From: Acidilobaceae archaeon
Lineage (GTDB): Archaea > Thermoproteota > Thermoprotei_A > Sulfolobales > Acidilobaceae
Direction of reading: 5' to 3'
DNA: 43,602 nt
NCBI GenBank assembly: GCA_027051095.1
Contig: JALUAM010000045.1
Coordinates: 1 to 43,602 of the forward strand
Below are positions 20,448 to 29,860 of this stretch, one piece after another. Position 1 is the stretch's first letter, and each line of letters opens with the position of its first letter. Position numbers and translations under genes: made by a program. The notes beneath the pieces are model-generated. The model made no database searches. It had not been told where the DNA came from and worked only from the letters and a program-made list of their open reading frames with translations.

Positions 20448-20474
20448 AGCCCCAGGCCTATAGGGGGCTGGGCC

Positions 20475-20792
20475 GTGCCGACCAGCGGGAGCTGGGTCTA
20501 CGTCATAAACCTCTCTAGGGTCTACTGGGGGCGTAGGACCAACAGGGCTGACAGGGCTATTAGGCTCATAAGGCGCTTTGTCCAGAGGCACACGAAGGCC
20601 GACAGGGTGATCATAGATAATGAAGTAAACATGGTTGTGTGGAGTAGGAGCAGAGAGAAGCCTCCTAGGAGGATTAAGGTGCTGGTAACTATAACCGAGG
20701 AGAAGAGCGGAGATAAGACTGCTAGGATAGCTAGGGTTAGGCTTGCGGGGCCTAAGCTTAAGCCCGGCCCCTACAGGCGCGAGTCTAGCTAA
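20475..20792 (+). CDS. rpl31e: 50S ribosomal protein L31e
   Basis: [44 protein letters not shown]. Confidence 0.95.
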   Translation: MPTSGSWVYVINLSRVYWGRRTNRADRAIRLIRRFVQRHTKADRVIIDNEVNMVVWSRSREKPPRRIKVLVTITEEKSGDKTARIARVRLAGPKLKPGPYRRESS

Positions 20793-20809
20793 TAGCGGGG
20801 CCCCTCATA

Positions 20810-21511
20810 ATGCAGGGGGGTAAGCATAGGTTTCAGGTCGCCAAGCTGAATTTATACGGCACTCCAAACATAGGAGCATATATACTTGCGTCTGACAATT
20901 ATGTTCTAGTCCCCGATGATATAACGTTTGAGGAGGAATCCACTATAAGGGAGGTCCTAGGAGTAGACCTTATCCTTAGGACCCGGATACTTGGTATGAG
21001 GCTTATAGGTGTTCTCGCGGCCGGTAACAGCAGGTGCCTCGTGATACCCTACGAAGCCGAAATAGAGGAGTCAACGCTCAGGAAGTCGTTGGGGGACATT
21101 GAGGTCCTAAGGCTTCCTAGCAGGAGCAACGCCGTAGGCAATATACTAGTGGCTAACGACCGGGGCGCTCTGGTCGATGAGGGCTTAGAGGCCAGGGCTG
21201 TGAAGGCCCTGGAGGACTGCCTTGGGGTAGACGTTGTCAAGGGAAGCATAGCCGGGATAAGGACCGTGGGGGCCGCGCTAGTAGTCACGAATAGGGGCGG
21301 CGTCGTGCATCCCAACGCTAGCGAGGAAGAAATAAGGAGGTTAGAGGATCTCTTTAAAGTCCCTATAGAACCCGCGACCATAAATTTTGGAGTGGAGCTT
21401 GTTAGCACGGGGCTTGTGGCTAACAGCTATGGAGCCCTGGTAGGCGAAGATACAACTGGCCCGGAAATAGCTAGGATTCAGTTGGCCCTAAGCGGGGGAG
21501 GGGAGGAGTGA
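20810..21511 (+). CDS. tif6: translation initiation factor aIF6
   Basis: [21 protein letters not shown] and repeated pentein-like units; L31e-aIF6-LX order. Confidence 0.96.
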   Translation: MQGGKHRFQVAKLNLYGTPNIGAYILASDNYVLVPDDITFEEESTIREVLGVDLILRTRILGMRLIGVLAAGNSRCLVIPYEAEIEESTLRKSLGDIEVLRLPSRSNAVGNILVANDRGALVDEGLEARAVKALEDCLGVDVVKGSIAGIRTVGAALVVTNRGGVVHPNASEEEIRRLEDLFKVPIEPATINFGVELVSTGLVANSYGALVGEDTTGPEIARIQLALSGGGEE

Positions 21512-21777
21512 GCGGCTCGGAAGTAAAGGTCTATAGGGTTGAAGGCGAGATGCTTATAGCCCATGACAGGTTCCCTGAGTGGAGGAAGTTCGTCAAATAT
21601 GTTAGGGCGTTGAAGCCTGAGCACGCCCTCGAGAGGGTCTACTCGGAGCTGGGTAGCAATCATAAGGTTAGGAGGAGGCACATCAAGATACACAAGGTAG
21701 AGGAGGTCCCGCTGGAGGAGGTCGACGACTTGTACATAATCAAGCTTAGCAGCCTTGAGAGATTCGTGAAGGTATGA
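21508..21777 (+). CDS. rplX: 50S ribosomal protein LX (L18Ae/L20)
   Basis: 89 aa; [26 protein letters not shown]. Confidence 0.93.
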   Translation: MSGSEVKVYRVEGEMLIAHDRFPEWRKFVKYVRALKPEHALERVYSELGSNHKVRRRHIKIHKVEEVPLEEVDDLYIIKLSSLERFVKV

Positions 21778-21784
21778 GCTAGAG

Positions 21785-22243
21785 GTGCGCGTATTGTCAG
21801 GCGAGGAGGGTAAGGGGAGGGTCGGTCCCGAGCAGCTGGCCCAAGCCTATGTGCTTCAGCTGGGCGCCCTCAAGAGCCAGATAGACGAGCTTCAATCCTA
21901 CATAGCGCAGCTCGAGGCAACCATAGCTAACCTGGAGGCGGCTAAAAATAGTGTGAAAGCCGTTAACAGCGGGTCGGACGATATACTGGTGCCTGGCGAC
22001 CCTGGGGGCACGGTGTATATGAAGGTTAAGCCGGCTAGGACGGACGCCGTGCTACTACACCTAGGCCTCAACATATATGTCTACGTGAGCCCCGACGACG
22101 CGGTCAAGATCATAGAGGAGCGTAAATCCAAGTATGCCAGCGTAGTTGAGAGGCTCAGGAGCGAGCTGGAGAAGCTCGTGACCCAATATAGAGAGCTTGA
22201 GAGAGGCCTAGCGGTCCTCCAGCAGAGGCAGCAGAAGAGGTAG
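21785..22243 (+). CDS. pfdA: prefoldin alpha subunit
   Basis: Coiled-coil termini flanking VPGDPGGTVYMKVKPARTDAVLLHLGLNIYVYVSPDDAVKII. Confidence 0.92.
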   Translation: MRVLSGEEGKGRVGPEQLAQAYVLQLGALKSQIDELQSYIAQLEATIANLEAAKNSVKAVNSGSDDILVPGDPGGTVYMKVKPARTDAVLLHLGLNIYVYVSPDDAVKIIEERKSKYASVVERLRSELEKLVTQYRELERGLAVLQQRQQKR

Positions 22244-22251
22244 GCTTACTA

Positions 22252-23184
22252 TTGCTGGGTAGGCTTAGAGACGCTTTAAGGAGGTTCGCAGAGGAGGTAG
22301 CATCCTCTATAGCAGAGAAAGCGGCGTATAAGACCATAACCGAGGAGGACCTGAGGCCGCTGCTAGATGATCTAGTCTTTAGACTCGTTGAAGCTGACGT
22401 GGGGATTGACGCTGCGGAAGCGATAGCAGGCATGGTATCCGAGAGGCTGTCAGGATCTAAAGTGCCAAGGGGCACCGATGTCAGGAAGCACGTGGAGGAG
22501 ACGCTGAGAAGCGTCATACTAGAGGTGCTGTCGGCTGCAAGGCCTACTATAGACCTGCTAGGAGAGGCCAGGCGGAGATGCGGGACAGGCTCCCCCCTAG
22601 TGGTCCTCTTTCTAGGCGTCAACGGGGTCGGCAAGACTACAACGATAGCTAAGATAGCATACATGCTAAAGAAGGCGGGTGCGACGCCCGTCTTAGCCGC
22701 CGCCGACACGTTCAGGGCTGGAGCACAGGAGCAGCTCGCCTACCACGCGTCCAAAATAGGGGTTCCTATAGTCAAGGGCTCCTACGGCGCAGACCCCGCC
22801 AGCATCGCTTTCGACGCTATCCGCTACGCATCGTCTAGGAGGCTCTGCGCGGTGCTAATCGATACCGCTGGGCGCATGCATGTGGATAAAAACCTTGTCG
22901 ACGAGCTTAAGAAGATCGCCAGGGTATCTAAGCCCCATTACAAGATATTAGTAGTTGACTCGCTTACAGGCAACGACGCAGTAGAGCAAGCTCTAAGGTT
23001 CGACGAGGCAGTAGGCGTCGATGCAGCTGTGATAGCTAAGATTGACGCGGATCCTAAGGGAGGCACTGTTCTCAGCATAGCCTATGCTTTGAAGAGGCCA
23101 ATACTATACCTTGGAACTGGTCAGAGATATGGGGACCTAAAGCCCTTTAACCCCGAGGAGATAGTGGAAACTATCCTATCTTAA
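22252..23184 (+). CDS. ftsY: signal recognition particle receptor FtsY
   Basis: LGVNGVGKTTTIAKIAY, AADTFRAGAQEQL, IDTAGRMHVDKNLVDELKK, KIDADPKGG. Confidence 0.96.
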   Translation: MLGRLRDALRRFAEEVASSIAEKAAYKTITEEDLRPLLDDLVFRLVEADVGIDAAEAIAGMVSERLSGSKVPRGTDVRKHVEETLRSVILEVLSAARPTIDLLGEARRRCGTGSPLVVLFLGVNGVGKTTTIAKIAYMLKKAGATPVLAAADTFRAGAQEQLAYHASKIGVPIVKGSYGADPASIAFDAIRYASSRRLCAVLIDTAGRMHVDKNLVDELKKIARVSKPHYKILVVDSLTGNDAVEQALRFDEAVGVDAAVIAKIDADPKGGTVLSIAYALKRPILYLGTGQRYGDLKPFNPEEIVETILS

Positions 23185-23232
23185 GATTAATCTAGTAATT
23201 TAATATTAACTCGGGCTTGCAAGAGCCTGTGT

Positions 23233-23300
23233 GGGGGATGAGGAGTTTGCCGAGTCCTTAGGCCGCTGGCTGATGCTGAGTGGGAGACCTCGCCGACCCC
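23233..23300 (+). ncRNA. candidate box C/D-like sRNA with terminal k-turn (locus 3)
   Basis: GGGG-GAT-GAGGA-[48 nt]-CCGA-CCCC. Terminal stem, 3-nt bulge, GA/GA tandem and a G-C pair at the usual U.U position; internal C'/D' not clear. Confidence 0.5.
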
Positions 23301-23309
23301 GCCCCAGCT

Positions 23310-24077
23310 TCAGCTCAACGTCAATATCGCCTTGACGTTAGGCACCTTAGCCCACTCAGTTCCCAACGCCACCATCAAGTAGACTGCTTTAACTGCTATG
23401 TTGTTGGATTCGAGAGCGTCTATCAAGGCCTGGATTGTAGCTCCCCTCACGCTGAAGTCATCAACTATTATGGCCTTCCTCGCGTCGCCGAGCAGCCTTG
23501 AAGGTATATAGTAATATTCTATATGTGTGGGATCTCTCACTACCGGCACCTCCAGATAAGCACCGTCGATAGGCCTCCTCCTCGACGCTACGACTAGCTT
23601 CTTGCCGGTTACAAGTGCTGCAGCGCTCGCAAAGGTGATCCCCCCAGCTTCAGGGGTCACTATCACGTCGAAGTCGCAGTTAGAATCCTGCGCTATATAC
23701 TCGCCTATTAGGTAGAGTAGGTCGGGGTCGCTAGCCGCTACGTCCAAGGCATAGACGCTACCTTTCTCCATCTTAACGCTAGACAGGCTCCGCAATAGTA
23801 TCTCTGCTATCACATCCTTCCTCAAAATGCTCTTCAACAGTTGCTGTGACGTTGCATAGTTCGGCGTGAGCCTGCCATTAATGTACCTGGAAATTAACGG
23901 CATCGATATGCCGGTGAGATCGCTGAGGTCCTTGAGCTTAACATATTTCTTAGCGGCCCTAAGCACCTTCACCGCTCTATACCTTATCTCATTTTTATCG
24001 TTAAGCGTCGAGGCCACGCTTTTGCTATCCCTCTTATTAAATGTAGCCGCCACACCCAACCCCCCACTTTTAATCAT
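23310..24077 (-). CDS. HTH plus phosphoribosyltransferase-domain transcriptional regulator (GfcR-type)
   Basis: LKDLSDLTGISMPLISRYINGRLTP HTH; TPEAGGITFASAAALVTGKKLVVASRR and AIIVDDFSVRGATIQALID PRPP-loop. Confidence 0.85.
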   Translation of the reverse strand: MIKSGGLGVAATFNKRDSKSVASTLNDKNEIRYRAVKVLRAAKKYVKLKDLSDLTGISMPLISRYINGRLTPNYATSQQLLKSILRKDVIAEILLRSLSSVKMEKGSVYALDVAASDPDLLYLIGEYIAQDSNCDFDVIVTPEAGGITFASAAALVTGKKLVVASRRRPIDGAYLEVPVVRDPTHIEYYYIPSRLLGDARKAIIVDDFSVRGATIQALIDALESNNIAVKAVYLMVALGTEWAKVPNVKAILTLS

Positions 24078-24215
24078 TTACACCGGCGGTTAAAGTCTAC
24101 CGCCGAGATACTAAGTCCAATGTGTAACTTATATTAAAAAACCTTGAGCCTATTTTTAATATCACGTCTCCGATAATTCTAATAGATATGTACTAGCGCT
24201 CGTCCGAGTCGTGTC

Positions 24216-24242
24216 AGCGCTTGCATTAGCTGTGCAAGCGCT
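24216..24242. repeat. perfect 10-bp inverted repeat AGCGCTTGCA-TTAGCTG-TGCAAGCGCT
   Basis: Read directly; lies in the divergent region between the PRTase regulator and the 184-aa/XPB genes. Confidence 0.75.
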
Positions 24243-24300
24243 TTCCCTTGCCGAGGTGTCTGCTCTCGCCACGTCGAGTAAGTAGCCGTGCGCCCTTATC

Positions 24301-24855
24301 TTGAAAGCGCGGCCAGACAGAGAGATTAAGCGGGCGCTCTGGCATTGCCTAAGAGCGGGTCTAGGTTCTAAGGCGTCGCATCCCTTAATTATATTTAGGC
24401 CTCCGGCGATGACTGGGGAGTTAAGCGCCGACCCCTCAATGGAGAAGGGCGGGGGTGAGAGAGAACCCACGCATGGAGCCGGGGGCTGCATCGACTCGAT
24501 CCTAAACTTAGACGATAAGGATGTAAGCCTCATTTATGGCATTCTTCGGGCTAGGGAGTTCGACGAGATAGCCGTGCTACTTCATAAGGCTGGAGAAGAC
24601 GAGTTATACGCTATAGTGTATTACAGCAATGAATGCCCCGTTCTCAAGGAGGTTAGATATAGGAGATGCGGCAGTGTAGGCGACCTTCTAAAGTCGTTTG
24701 AGTGGCCTGAAGTATCGGAAGTCTCTCTTGAGGGCAGATGCGCTGAGATAGTAATACCGGGCGATACTAGTGTTAGGGTCAGAAGGGCTTTAGATAGACT
24801 TGGCGTGAAGGTCCTAGGCTTCCTAGCGTGGATGCCGTGGCAAGAGGGTGTATGA
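24301..24855 (+). CDS. uncharacterised protein upstream of XPB helicase (start uncertain)
   Basis: C-terminal part is well formed and overlaps the XPB start by a few bp; the N-terminal ~50 aa look low-quality. Confidence 0.5.
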   Translation: MKARPDREIKRALWHCLRAGLGSKASHPLIIFRPPAMTGELSADPSMEKGGGEREPTHGAGGCIDSILNLDDKDVSLIYGILRAREFDEIAVLLHKAGEDELYAIVYYSNECPVLKEVRYRRCGSVGDLLKSFEWPEVSEVSLEGRCAEIVIPGDTSVRVRRALDRLGVKVLGFLAWMPWQEGV

Positions 24856-26473
24856 CATGGGGGGTGGGTGGAGCGAGCTCACGTTTAGAGTTAAAGGGTG
24901 GTTGAGTGACGACGACTTCAAGACGCTGCTAGAGTTCTCTAGATACCTTGGCAGGGATAGAGGCCTTAGTATATTTAAACTTGACCCTTCGAAGATGAGG
25001 GAGAATGGTCTGAGGTTGAGCGACGTAGCGGATATCCTATCCTCCATTAATGGCGTCGTTGAAGAAGACTTAGAGAGGATTAAGACGGCAGCCGAGGAAT
25101 TGGAAAAAGTAGTAGTTGAGCTGAGGCCCGATGGCAGGCTAATAGTTTCGAGCAAGGCCTACCTGAAGCCTATAGTCGAGGAGCACGGGTTACCGTTAAG
25201 ATACGACAGAGACCTGAGAGCCTATCTCACAGAGCCTATGAACTATTGGAGGATAGTAGAAGTTTTCGCTAAACACGGCTTTAAAATTGAAGACAGAGTC
25301 TTCGCCTCCCAGGCTAGTCTGCCCCGCAAGGTCGAGTTCACAGGTAAGCTAAGAGACTACCAGGAAGAAGCCTTAGGCGCCTGGAGAAAGGCTGGCTACA
25401 GGGGCGTTATAGTCTTACCCACGGGGGCGGGCAAGACGGTCGTTGCCATAGCGGGGATCGTCGAGCTATCAGTGTGGAGCCTCATAGTAGTCTACACCAA
25501 GGAGCACGTTAAACAGTGGATCGAAGCTTTCAGGAAGTTCACGGATGCAGCCGGCATGGTCGGGGCTTATTATGGCGAAGAGAAGAGGCTAGCCCCCATA
25601 ACAATCACTACGTACCAGACAGCGTTCAGGAGAATAGGGGAACTCTCCAAATACTTCAGACTACTGGTGTTCGACGAAGCCCACCACATACCCGCTGACA
25701 AGTTCAAAGCTATAGCGCTTAAGAGCCCAAGCCCCTACAGGCTTGGGCTCTCGGCTACAATAGAGAGGGAGGACGGCAAGCACCACGAAATATACCCCCT
25801 TGTGGGCGGCGTAGTATACTCTACCGACCCCGGCGAACTCATGAGTAAGGGGTATCTAGCCCCCTTCGTGATAAGGAAGGTACGCGTGAAGCTGGAAAGG
25901 GACGAGAGGAAGAAGTATCTAGAACTAAGACGGAGGTACCAGGCTCTAGCCCGGGGCCGGACGTTCGACCAGTTATTAGAAGCGGCCAGGGCCGGAGATG
26001 AGAGCGCTAAGGAGGCTCTCAGGATTCATGCTGAGATGAGGGAGCTAGTGCAGATGAGCAAGGCTAAGCTGAAAGAGGCCGAGAGGATCGTGAGAGAAGA
26101 GCTAGAGAAGGGTTCTAAGATTATAGTGTTTACTCAATATAAGAGGCAGGCGGAGGAGATAGCCAGGAGGGTCGGAGGCCTGCTGATACACGGCGGGCTC
26201 GACAAGGCTAGGAGAGAGGCTGCCCTGAGAAGGTTTAAGTCTATGAAGACCGGTGTCCTCGTAGTGACTACCGTGGGGGACGAGGGGCTTGACATACCCG
26301 ATGCTAACGTGGGGGTGATAGTCTCGGGTACAGGATCCCGCAGACAGTTTATACAGAGGCTTGGGAGGCTGCTGAGGCCCCAAAACGGTAAGACAGCGGT
26401 GCTCTACGAGCTGGTAGCGGAAGGAACGGGTGAAGAGTACCAGAGCCTTAAGCGCCGCGGTCTAGTAGAGTAA
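24848..26473 (+). CDS. xpb: XPB-like superfamily 2 helicase
   Basis: LPTGAGKTVVAIAGI, VVYTKEHVKQW, LVFDEAHHIPAD, GLSATIERED, FIQRLGRLLRPQ. Confidence 0.93.
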   Translation: MYDMGGGWSELTFRVKGWLSDDDFKTLLEFSRYLGRDRGLSIFKLDPSKMRENGLRLSDVADILSSINGVVEEDLERIKTAAEELEKVVVELRPDGRLIVSSKAYLKPIVEEHGLPLRYDRDLRAYLTEPMNYWRIVEVFAKHGFKIEDRVFASQASLPRKVEFTGKLRDYQEEALGAWRKAGYRGVIVLPTGAGKTVVAIAGIVELSVWSLIVVYTKEHVKQWIEAFRKFTDAAGMVGAYYGEEKRLAPITITTYQTAFRRIGELSKYFRLLVFDEAHHIPADKFKAIALKSPSPYRLGLSATIEREDGKHHEIYPLVGGVVYSTDPGELMSKGYLAPFVIRKVRVKLERDERKKYLELRRRYQALARGRTFDQLLEAARAGDESAKEALRIHAEMRELVQMSKAKLKEAERIVREELEKGSKIIVFTQYKRQAEEIARRVGGLLIHGGLDKARREAALRRFKSMKTGVLVVTTVGDEGLDIPDANVGVIVSGTGSRRQFIQRLGRLLRPQNGKTAVLYELVAEGTGEEYQSLKRRGLVE

Positions 26474-26490
26474 AGAGTAGTGTGATCTCA

Positions 26491-27378
26491 CTACCTCTTG
26501 AGAGCCTTCTTCACAAGCTCTGGCACTTCGAAGGGCGTCCTTGCGACCAGCGCTCCCGCCTCCTCTAGCGCTTTAACCTTGCTCTCATACGTGCCCGTGC
26601 CCATCATTATGATCGCCCCGGCATGCCCCATTCTCTTCTCCCTGGGAGCCGTTCTCCCCGCTATGTACGCTACCACTGGCTTCTTGAACTCGCCCTTCTC
26701 TATCATGGCCGCTGCCCGCTCCTCCATATCACCTCCTATCTCCCCTATTAACACGAGCGCCTCGGTGTCGGGGTCCTGCTGGTAGAGCTTCATAGCTTCG
26801 GTGAAGGTTAAACCTACCACTGGGTCCCCTCCTATACCTATAACCGTTGACTGGCCCAAGCCCGCCTTGGTGAGGAGAGCGCTTATCTCATAGGTTAGGG
26901 TCCCGCTCCTACTCACCACTCCCACAGGCCCTGGCTTGAATATGTGGCCCGGCATTATGCCGACCTTCGCCTGGCCGGGGGTTATTATGCCCGGGCAGTT
27001 AGGTCCTATGATTACTGCTCCCTTCGCCTTAGCATAGTTTATGAACCTCATCGTATCGTGTACGGGTATACCCTCAGTTATGACGACTATCAACTTAATG
27101 CCCGCGTCTATCGCCTCATACACAGCGTCGGGAGCGAAGGGCGCCGGCACAAATACTATGCTGGTATTTATATCTGGATGCTCCGACATAGCCTCTGCCA
27201 CGCTATCGTACACGGGGACTCCGTGCACGCTAGAGCCCCCCTTACCCGGCGTCACCCCAGCCACGATCTTCGTTCCATATTCTAGCATTAGCTTCGTGTG
27301 GAAGGAGCCCTCCCTACCGGTTATACCCTGGACAAGGACGCGAGCCCCCGAGTCCAGTAGAACCGCCACGAGGCTCAC
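26491..27378 (-). CDS. sucD: succinyl-CoA ligase alpha subunit
   Basis: [72 protein letters not shown]. Confidence 0.96.
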   Translation of the reverse strand: MSLVAVLLDSGARVLVQGITGREGSFHTKLMLEYGTKIVAGVTPGKGGSSVHGVPVYDSVAEAMSEHPDINTSIVFVPAPFAPDAVYEAIDAGIKLIVVITEGIPVHDTMRFINYAKAKGAVIIGPNCPGIITPGQAKVGIMPGHIFKPGPVGVVSRSGTLTYEISALLTKAGLGQSTVIGIGGDPVVGLTFTEAMKLYQQDPDTEALVLIGEIGGDMEERAAAMIEKGEFKKPVVAYIAGRTAPREKRMGHAGAIIMMGTGTYESKVKALEEAGALVARTPFEVPELVKKALKR

Positions 27379-27382
27379 CCCC

Positions 27383-28519
27383 CTACATCTCTAGCAGCCT
27401 TTTAACGGCCTCTACCGGGTCGCTGAAAGCCTCGATGCCCGCCTCCTTTAGCAGCCTTCTTCCCTCCTCCTCTCTCGTGCCTGACAGCCTAACCGCAAAC
27501 GGCTTCTTAGAACCTTTCTCCCTGACCGCTTCTACGATGCCGCGAGCTACTTCATCACCCCTAGTTATGCCCCCAAACACGTTTATAAATATCTTCTTCG
27601 CCTTAGGGAAGTCTATAAGGAACGATACAGCTTTCTTTACGAGCTCGGCTCTAGCCCCGCCTCCTATGTCTAGGAAGTTAGCGGGCCTGCCCCCATAATG
27701 ATAGACTAGGTCCATAGTAGCCATTGTAAGCCCGGCGCCATTGCCTATAACACCTATATCACCGTCTAGTTCCACGAATGCCAGGCCTAGCTCCCTAGCT
27801 TTAACCTCCCACTCGGTCAGCTCGCCCCTCTGCTCCACTTTCCTACCCTCCACAAGCTCCTTATGCCTGAAGAGGCTGTTATCGTCGACTATTATCCTAG
27901 CGTCGAGAGGCACCACTCTCTCGCCTACAACTGCTAGAGGATTACTCTCTACTAGCTCAGCGTCGAAAGCCTCGAACACTCTATACATTACCATGAGAGT
28001 GTTGGCGAAGCTAAGCAGCAGCCTGCCCCTGAGCCCTAGCCTCTTTCCTATAGCCCTCGCCTCGAAGCCCCTGAGCCCTACAAACGGGTCTACATGGTAT
28101 CTTATAATGCTCTCAGGCCTCTCTCTGGCTATCTCCTCTATATCGACGCCTCCATACTCGCTTGCAAGTATTATAGGCTTTCTTTCACTCCTATCTATGG
28201 TTATAGACACGTAAAGCTCTTTCTCGTGCTCCACGGCCTCTTCGACCAGGATAGCACCTGGCTTGATCCCCTTTATAGGCTTCTCGAACAGCTCCTCTAC
28301 GAGTTTAACCGCCTCTTCTAGGCTTCCAGCCTTCCTTATACCACCCGCCTTCCCCCTACCCGCTACAAGCACCTGGCTCTTGACAACGACAGGATACCTT
28401 AACCCGGCTTCGCTAAGCTTAGATTTAACATCCTCACCCTTAACAATTAAAACGCCCCTGGGAACCTCGACGCCGTAGCCCGCCAGTATCTGCTTAGCCT
28501 CGAACTCGTAGAGCTTCAA
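27383..28519 (-). CDS. sucC: succinyl-CoA ligase beta subunit
   Basis: [57 protein letters not shown]. Likely TTG start at 28519; the track ORF runs to 28603. Confidence 0.94.
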   Translation of the reverse strand: MKLYEFEAKQILAGYGVEVPRGVLIVKGEDVKSKLSEAGLRYPVVVKSQVLVAGRGKAGGIRKAGSLEEAVKLVEELFEKPIKGIKPGAILVEEAVEHEKELYVSITIDRSERKPIILASEYGGVDIEEIARERPESIIRYHVDPFVGLRGFEARAIGKRLGLRGRLLLSFANTLMVMYRVFEAFDAELVESNPLAVVGERVVPLDARIIVDDNSLFRHKELVEGRKVEQRGELTEWEVKARELGLAFVELDGDIGVIGNGAGLTMATMDLVYHYGGRPANFLDIGGGARAELVKKAVSFLIDFPKAKKIFINVFGGITRGDEVARGIVEAVREKGSKKPFAVRLSGTREEEGRRLLKEAGIEAFSDPVEAVKRLLEM

Positions 28520-28673
28520 GAGGGGACACCCTCTAAGCCCCCCTAAGCCGGGCCCCTTGCTGTGCTTATATCCGCGCCGCGTTGAGCCCGGGCTATTAGA
28601 CATTCACGTTTACGCTTTAAAGCTTGCCTACATCGCCTAGCCTCTAAGACTGCGTTCCGCTATAAACGGGGTA

Positions 28674-28745
28674 TGGGGCGATGACCGGCCATGTAAGGGG
28701 CGAGCCCTTAAAGGCTATGAGCGCCGACCAGGCTGGGGAGCCCCA
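28674..28745 (+). ncRNA. structured k-turn-containing element in 5' leader of the 185-aa ORF (element A)
   Basis: TGGGGC-GAT-GACC...GGGA-GCCCCA: 6-bp stem, 3-nt bulge, GA/GA, then C-G pairs; internal hairpin TAAGGG-GCGAG-CCCTTA. Confidence 0.35.
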
Positions 28746-28765
28746 CAGATGGGAGGTCCTAGCTT

Positions 28766-29323
28766 ATGCCTAGGGTTGACGCAAGGTACTATATGGTTGA
28801 CGTGTCGATCGTTGATAGGGTTTCAGAGGAGGAGGTCAAAGAAATGATAGACTGGGCTCTAGGCTCTAACGCGATAATCGCCCTTGAGGCTGGGATAGCA
28901 TCGGTTAGAGGGCCTACGGGGCCCTTGCTAGTAGCATACGGGCCCGCCTCGATCTTCTCTCCAGAGCCCCCGCCTGTAGGGAGTTACCTGGAACTGGCTA
29001 GGAGTGAGTGGGTTACCGGGTGCGCTGCCGGCGTTAAGAAGCCCATGTATGTAGAGGCAGTGGGGCCCGGCTACGAGGTAGCTGGCTTAGTGATCGCTAA
29101 AGCCTACCAGGACCCTGTAGCTATTCTAGTTAACGGGTATAAGGGGGCGCTCGTGCTAGCACCCCCGCAAAGCGATGTCACTGTGTACGCAGAAATCGAT
29201 GGCAGGCCTGTGCTGGGCTACTCACAGTCGAGCGGGTACATTAACTACGTTGTAGAGGGGCCTTTGCGCAGGAGGATCAAGTTCGCAGCTATACTCGTAT
29301 CCAGCTGCGAGCTGAAGGATTAA
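28766..29323 (+). CDS. conserved hypothetical protein
   Basis: 185 aa, well-formed ORF with GGGAGGT upstream; no family recognised. Confidence 0.7.
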   Translation: MPRVDARYYMVDVSIVDRVSEEEVKEMIDWALGSNAIIALEAGIASVRGPTGPLLVAYGPASIFSPEPPPVGSYLELARSEWVTGCAAGVKKPMYVEAVGPGYEVAGLVIAKAYQDPVAILVNGYKGALVLAPPQSDVTVYAEIDGRPVLGYSQSSGYINYVVEGPLRRRIKFAAILVSSCELKD

Positions 29324-29352
29324 ACGTCCGAAAGCTCTAATATTGCGACGGC

Positions 29353-29432
29353 GCCGGGGGGCGATGGCTTAGCTACCCTACCCTGAGCGGTGAAGAGCAC
29401 CGACCTTGAGCCCCGAAAGCTAGCCCCCCGGC
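29353..29432 (+). ncRNA. structured RNA element with 10-bp terminal stem (element B)
   Basis: GCCGGGGGGC...GCCCCCCGGC perfect 10-bp stem followed by GATGG (C-box-like), CTGA, GTGAAGA, and a CGGTG-AAGAG-CACCG hairpin. Confidence 0.4.
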
Positions 29433-29450
29433 CGCGCCTCTAGTCTACCG

Positions 29451-29762
29451 GTGTCTGCGGTGAGGCTCCCGGGCAAGCGCGAGCTGGCAGCATTATATTT
29501 GATATATTCCAGGGGCCCCGACATGAATTATTACGCGGCGATAGATCTCCTAAGGAGCGAGATGTGCATGAATAAGAAGACCGCTAGAAACATCGTCAAG
29601 AGGCTAAGGAAGATTGGAGCCTTAACCGTGTACATGGAGGGCGGCGAGCTTAGGGTTAGAGCCGAGCATCCTTGGAGCTACCTGGAGGAGAAGCTCAAAT
29701 CATATATTAGCGGCAGGCGTTCCCGTAGGATGGGCCCCTGTGAGGTAGGCCGTACTCTCTGA
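29451..29762 (+). CDS. small winged-helix-like DNA-binding protein
   Basis: 103 aa; MNKKTARNIVKRLRKIGALTVYMEGGELRV. Confidence 0.6.
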   Translation: MSAVRLPGKRELAALYLIYSRGPDMNYYAAIDLLRSEMCMNKKTARNIVKRLRKIGALTVYMEGGELRVRAEHPWSYLEEKLKSYISGRRSRRMGPCEVGRTL

Positions 29763-29860
29763 GCAGTGATGAGGCCTTTAAGTCCCGAGGGGCCGCGCCC
29801 TCAGATACTGTAAAATTTAAGTTTTGGATGGAGACGGGCTTTCAAGGGTGAAGTGGAAGC

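Noticed and set aside
24162-24533. 123-aa minus-strand ORF over the palindrome
   Set aside because: Low-complexity Ser/Ala-rich translation antisense to the 184-aa gene; no start signal.
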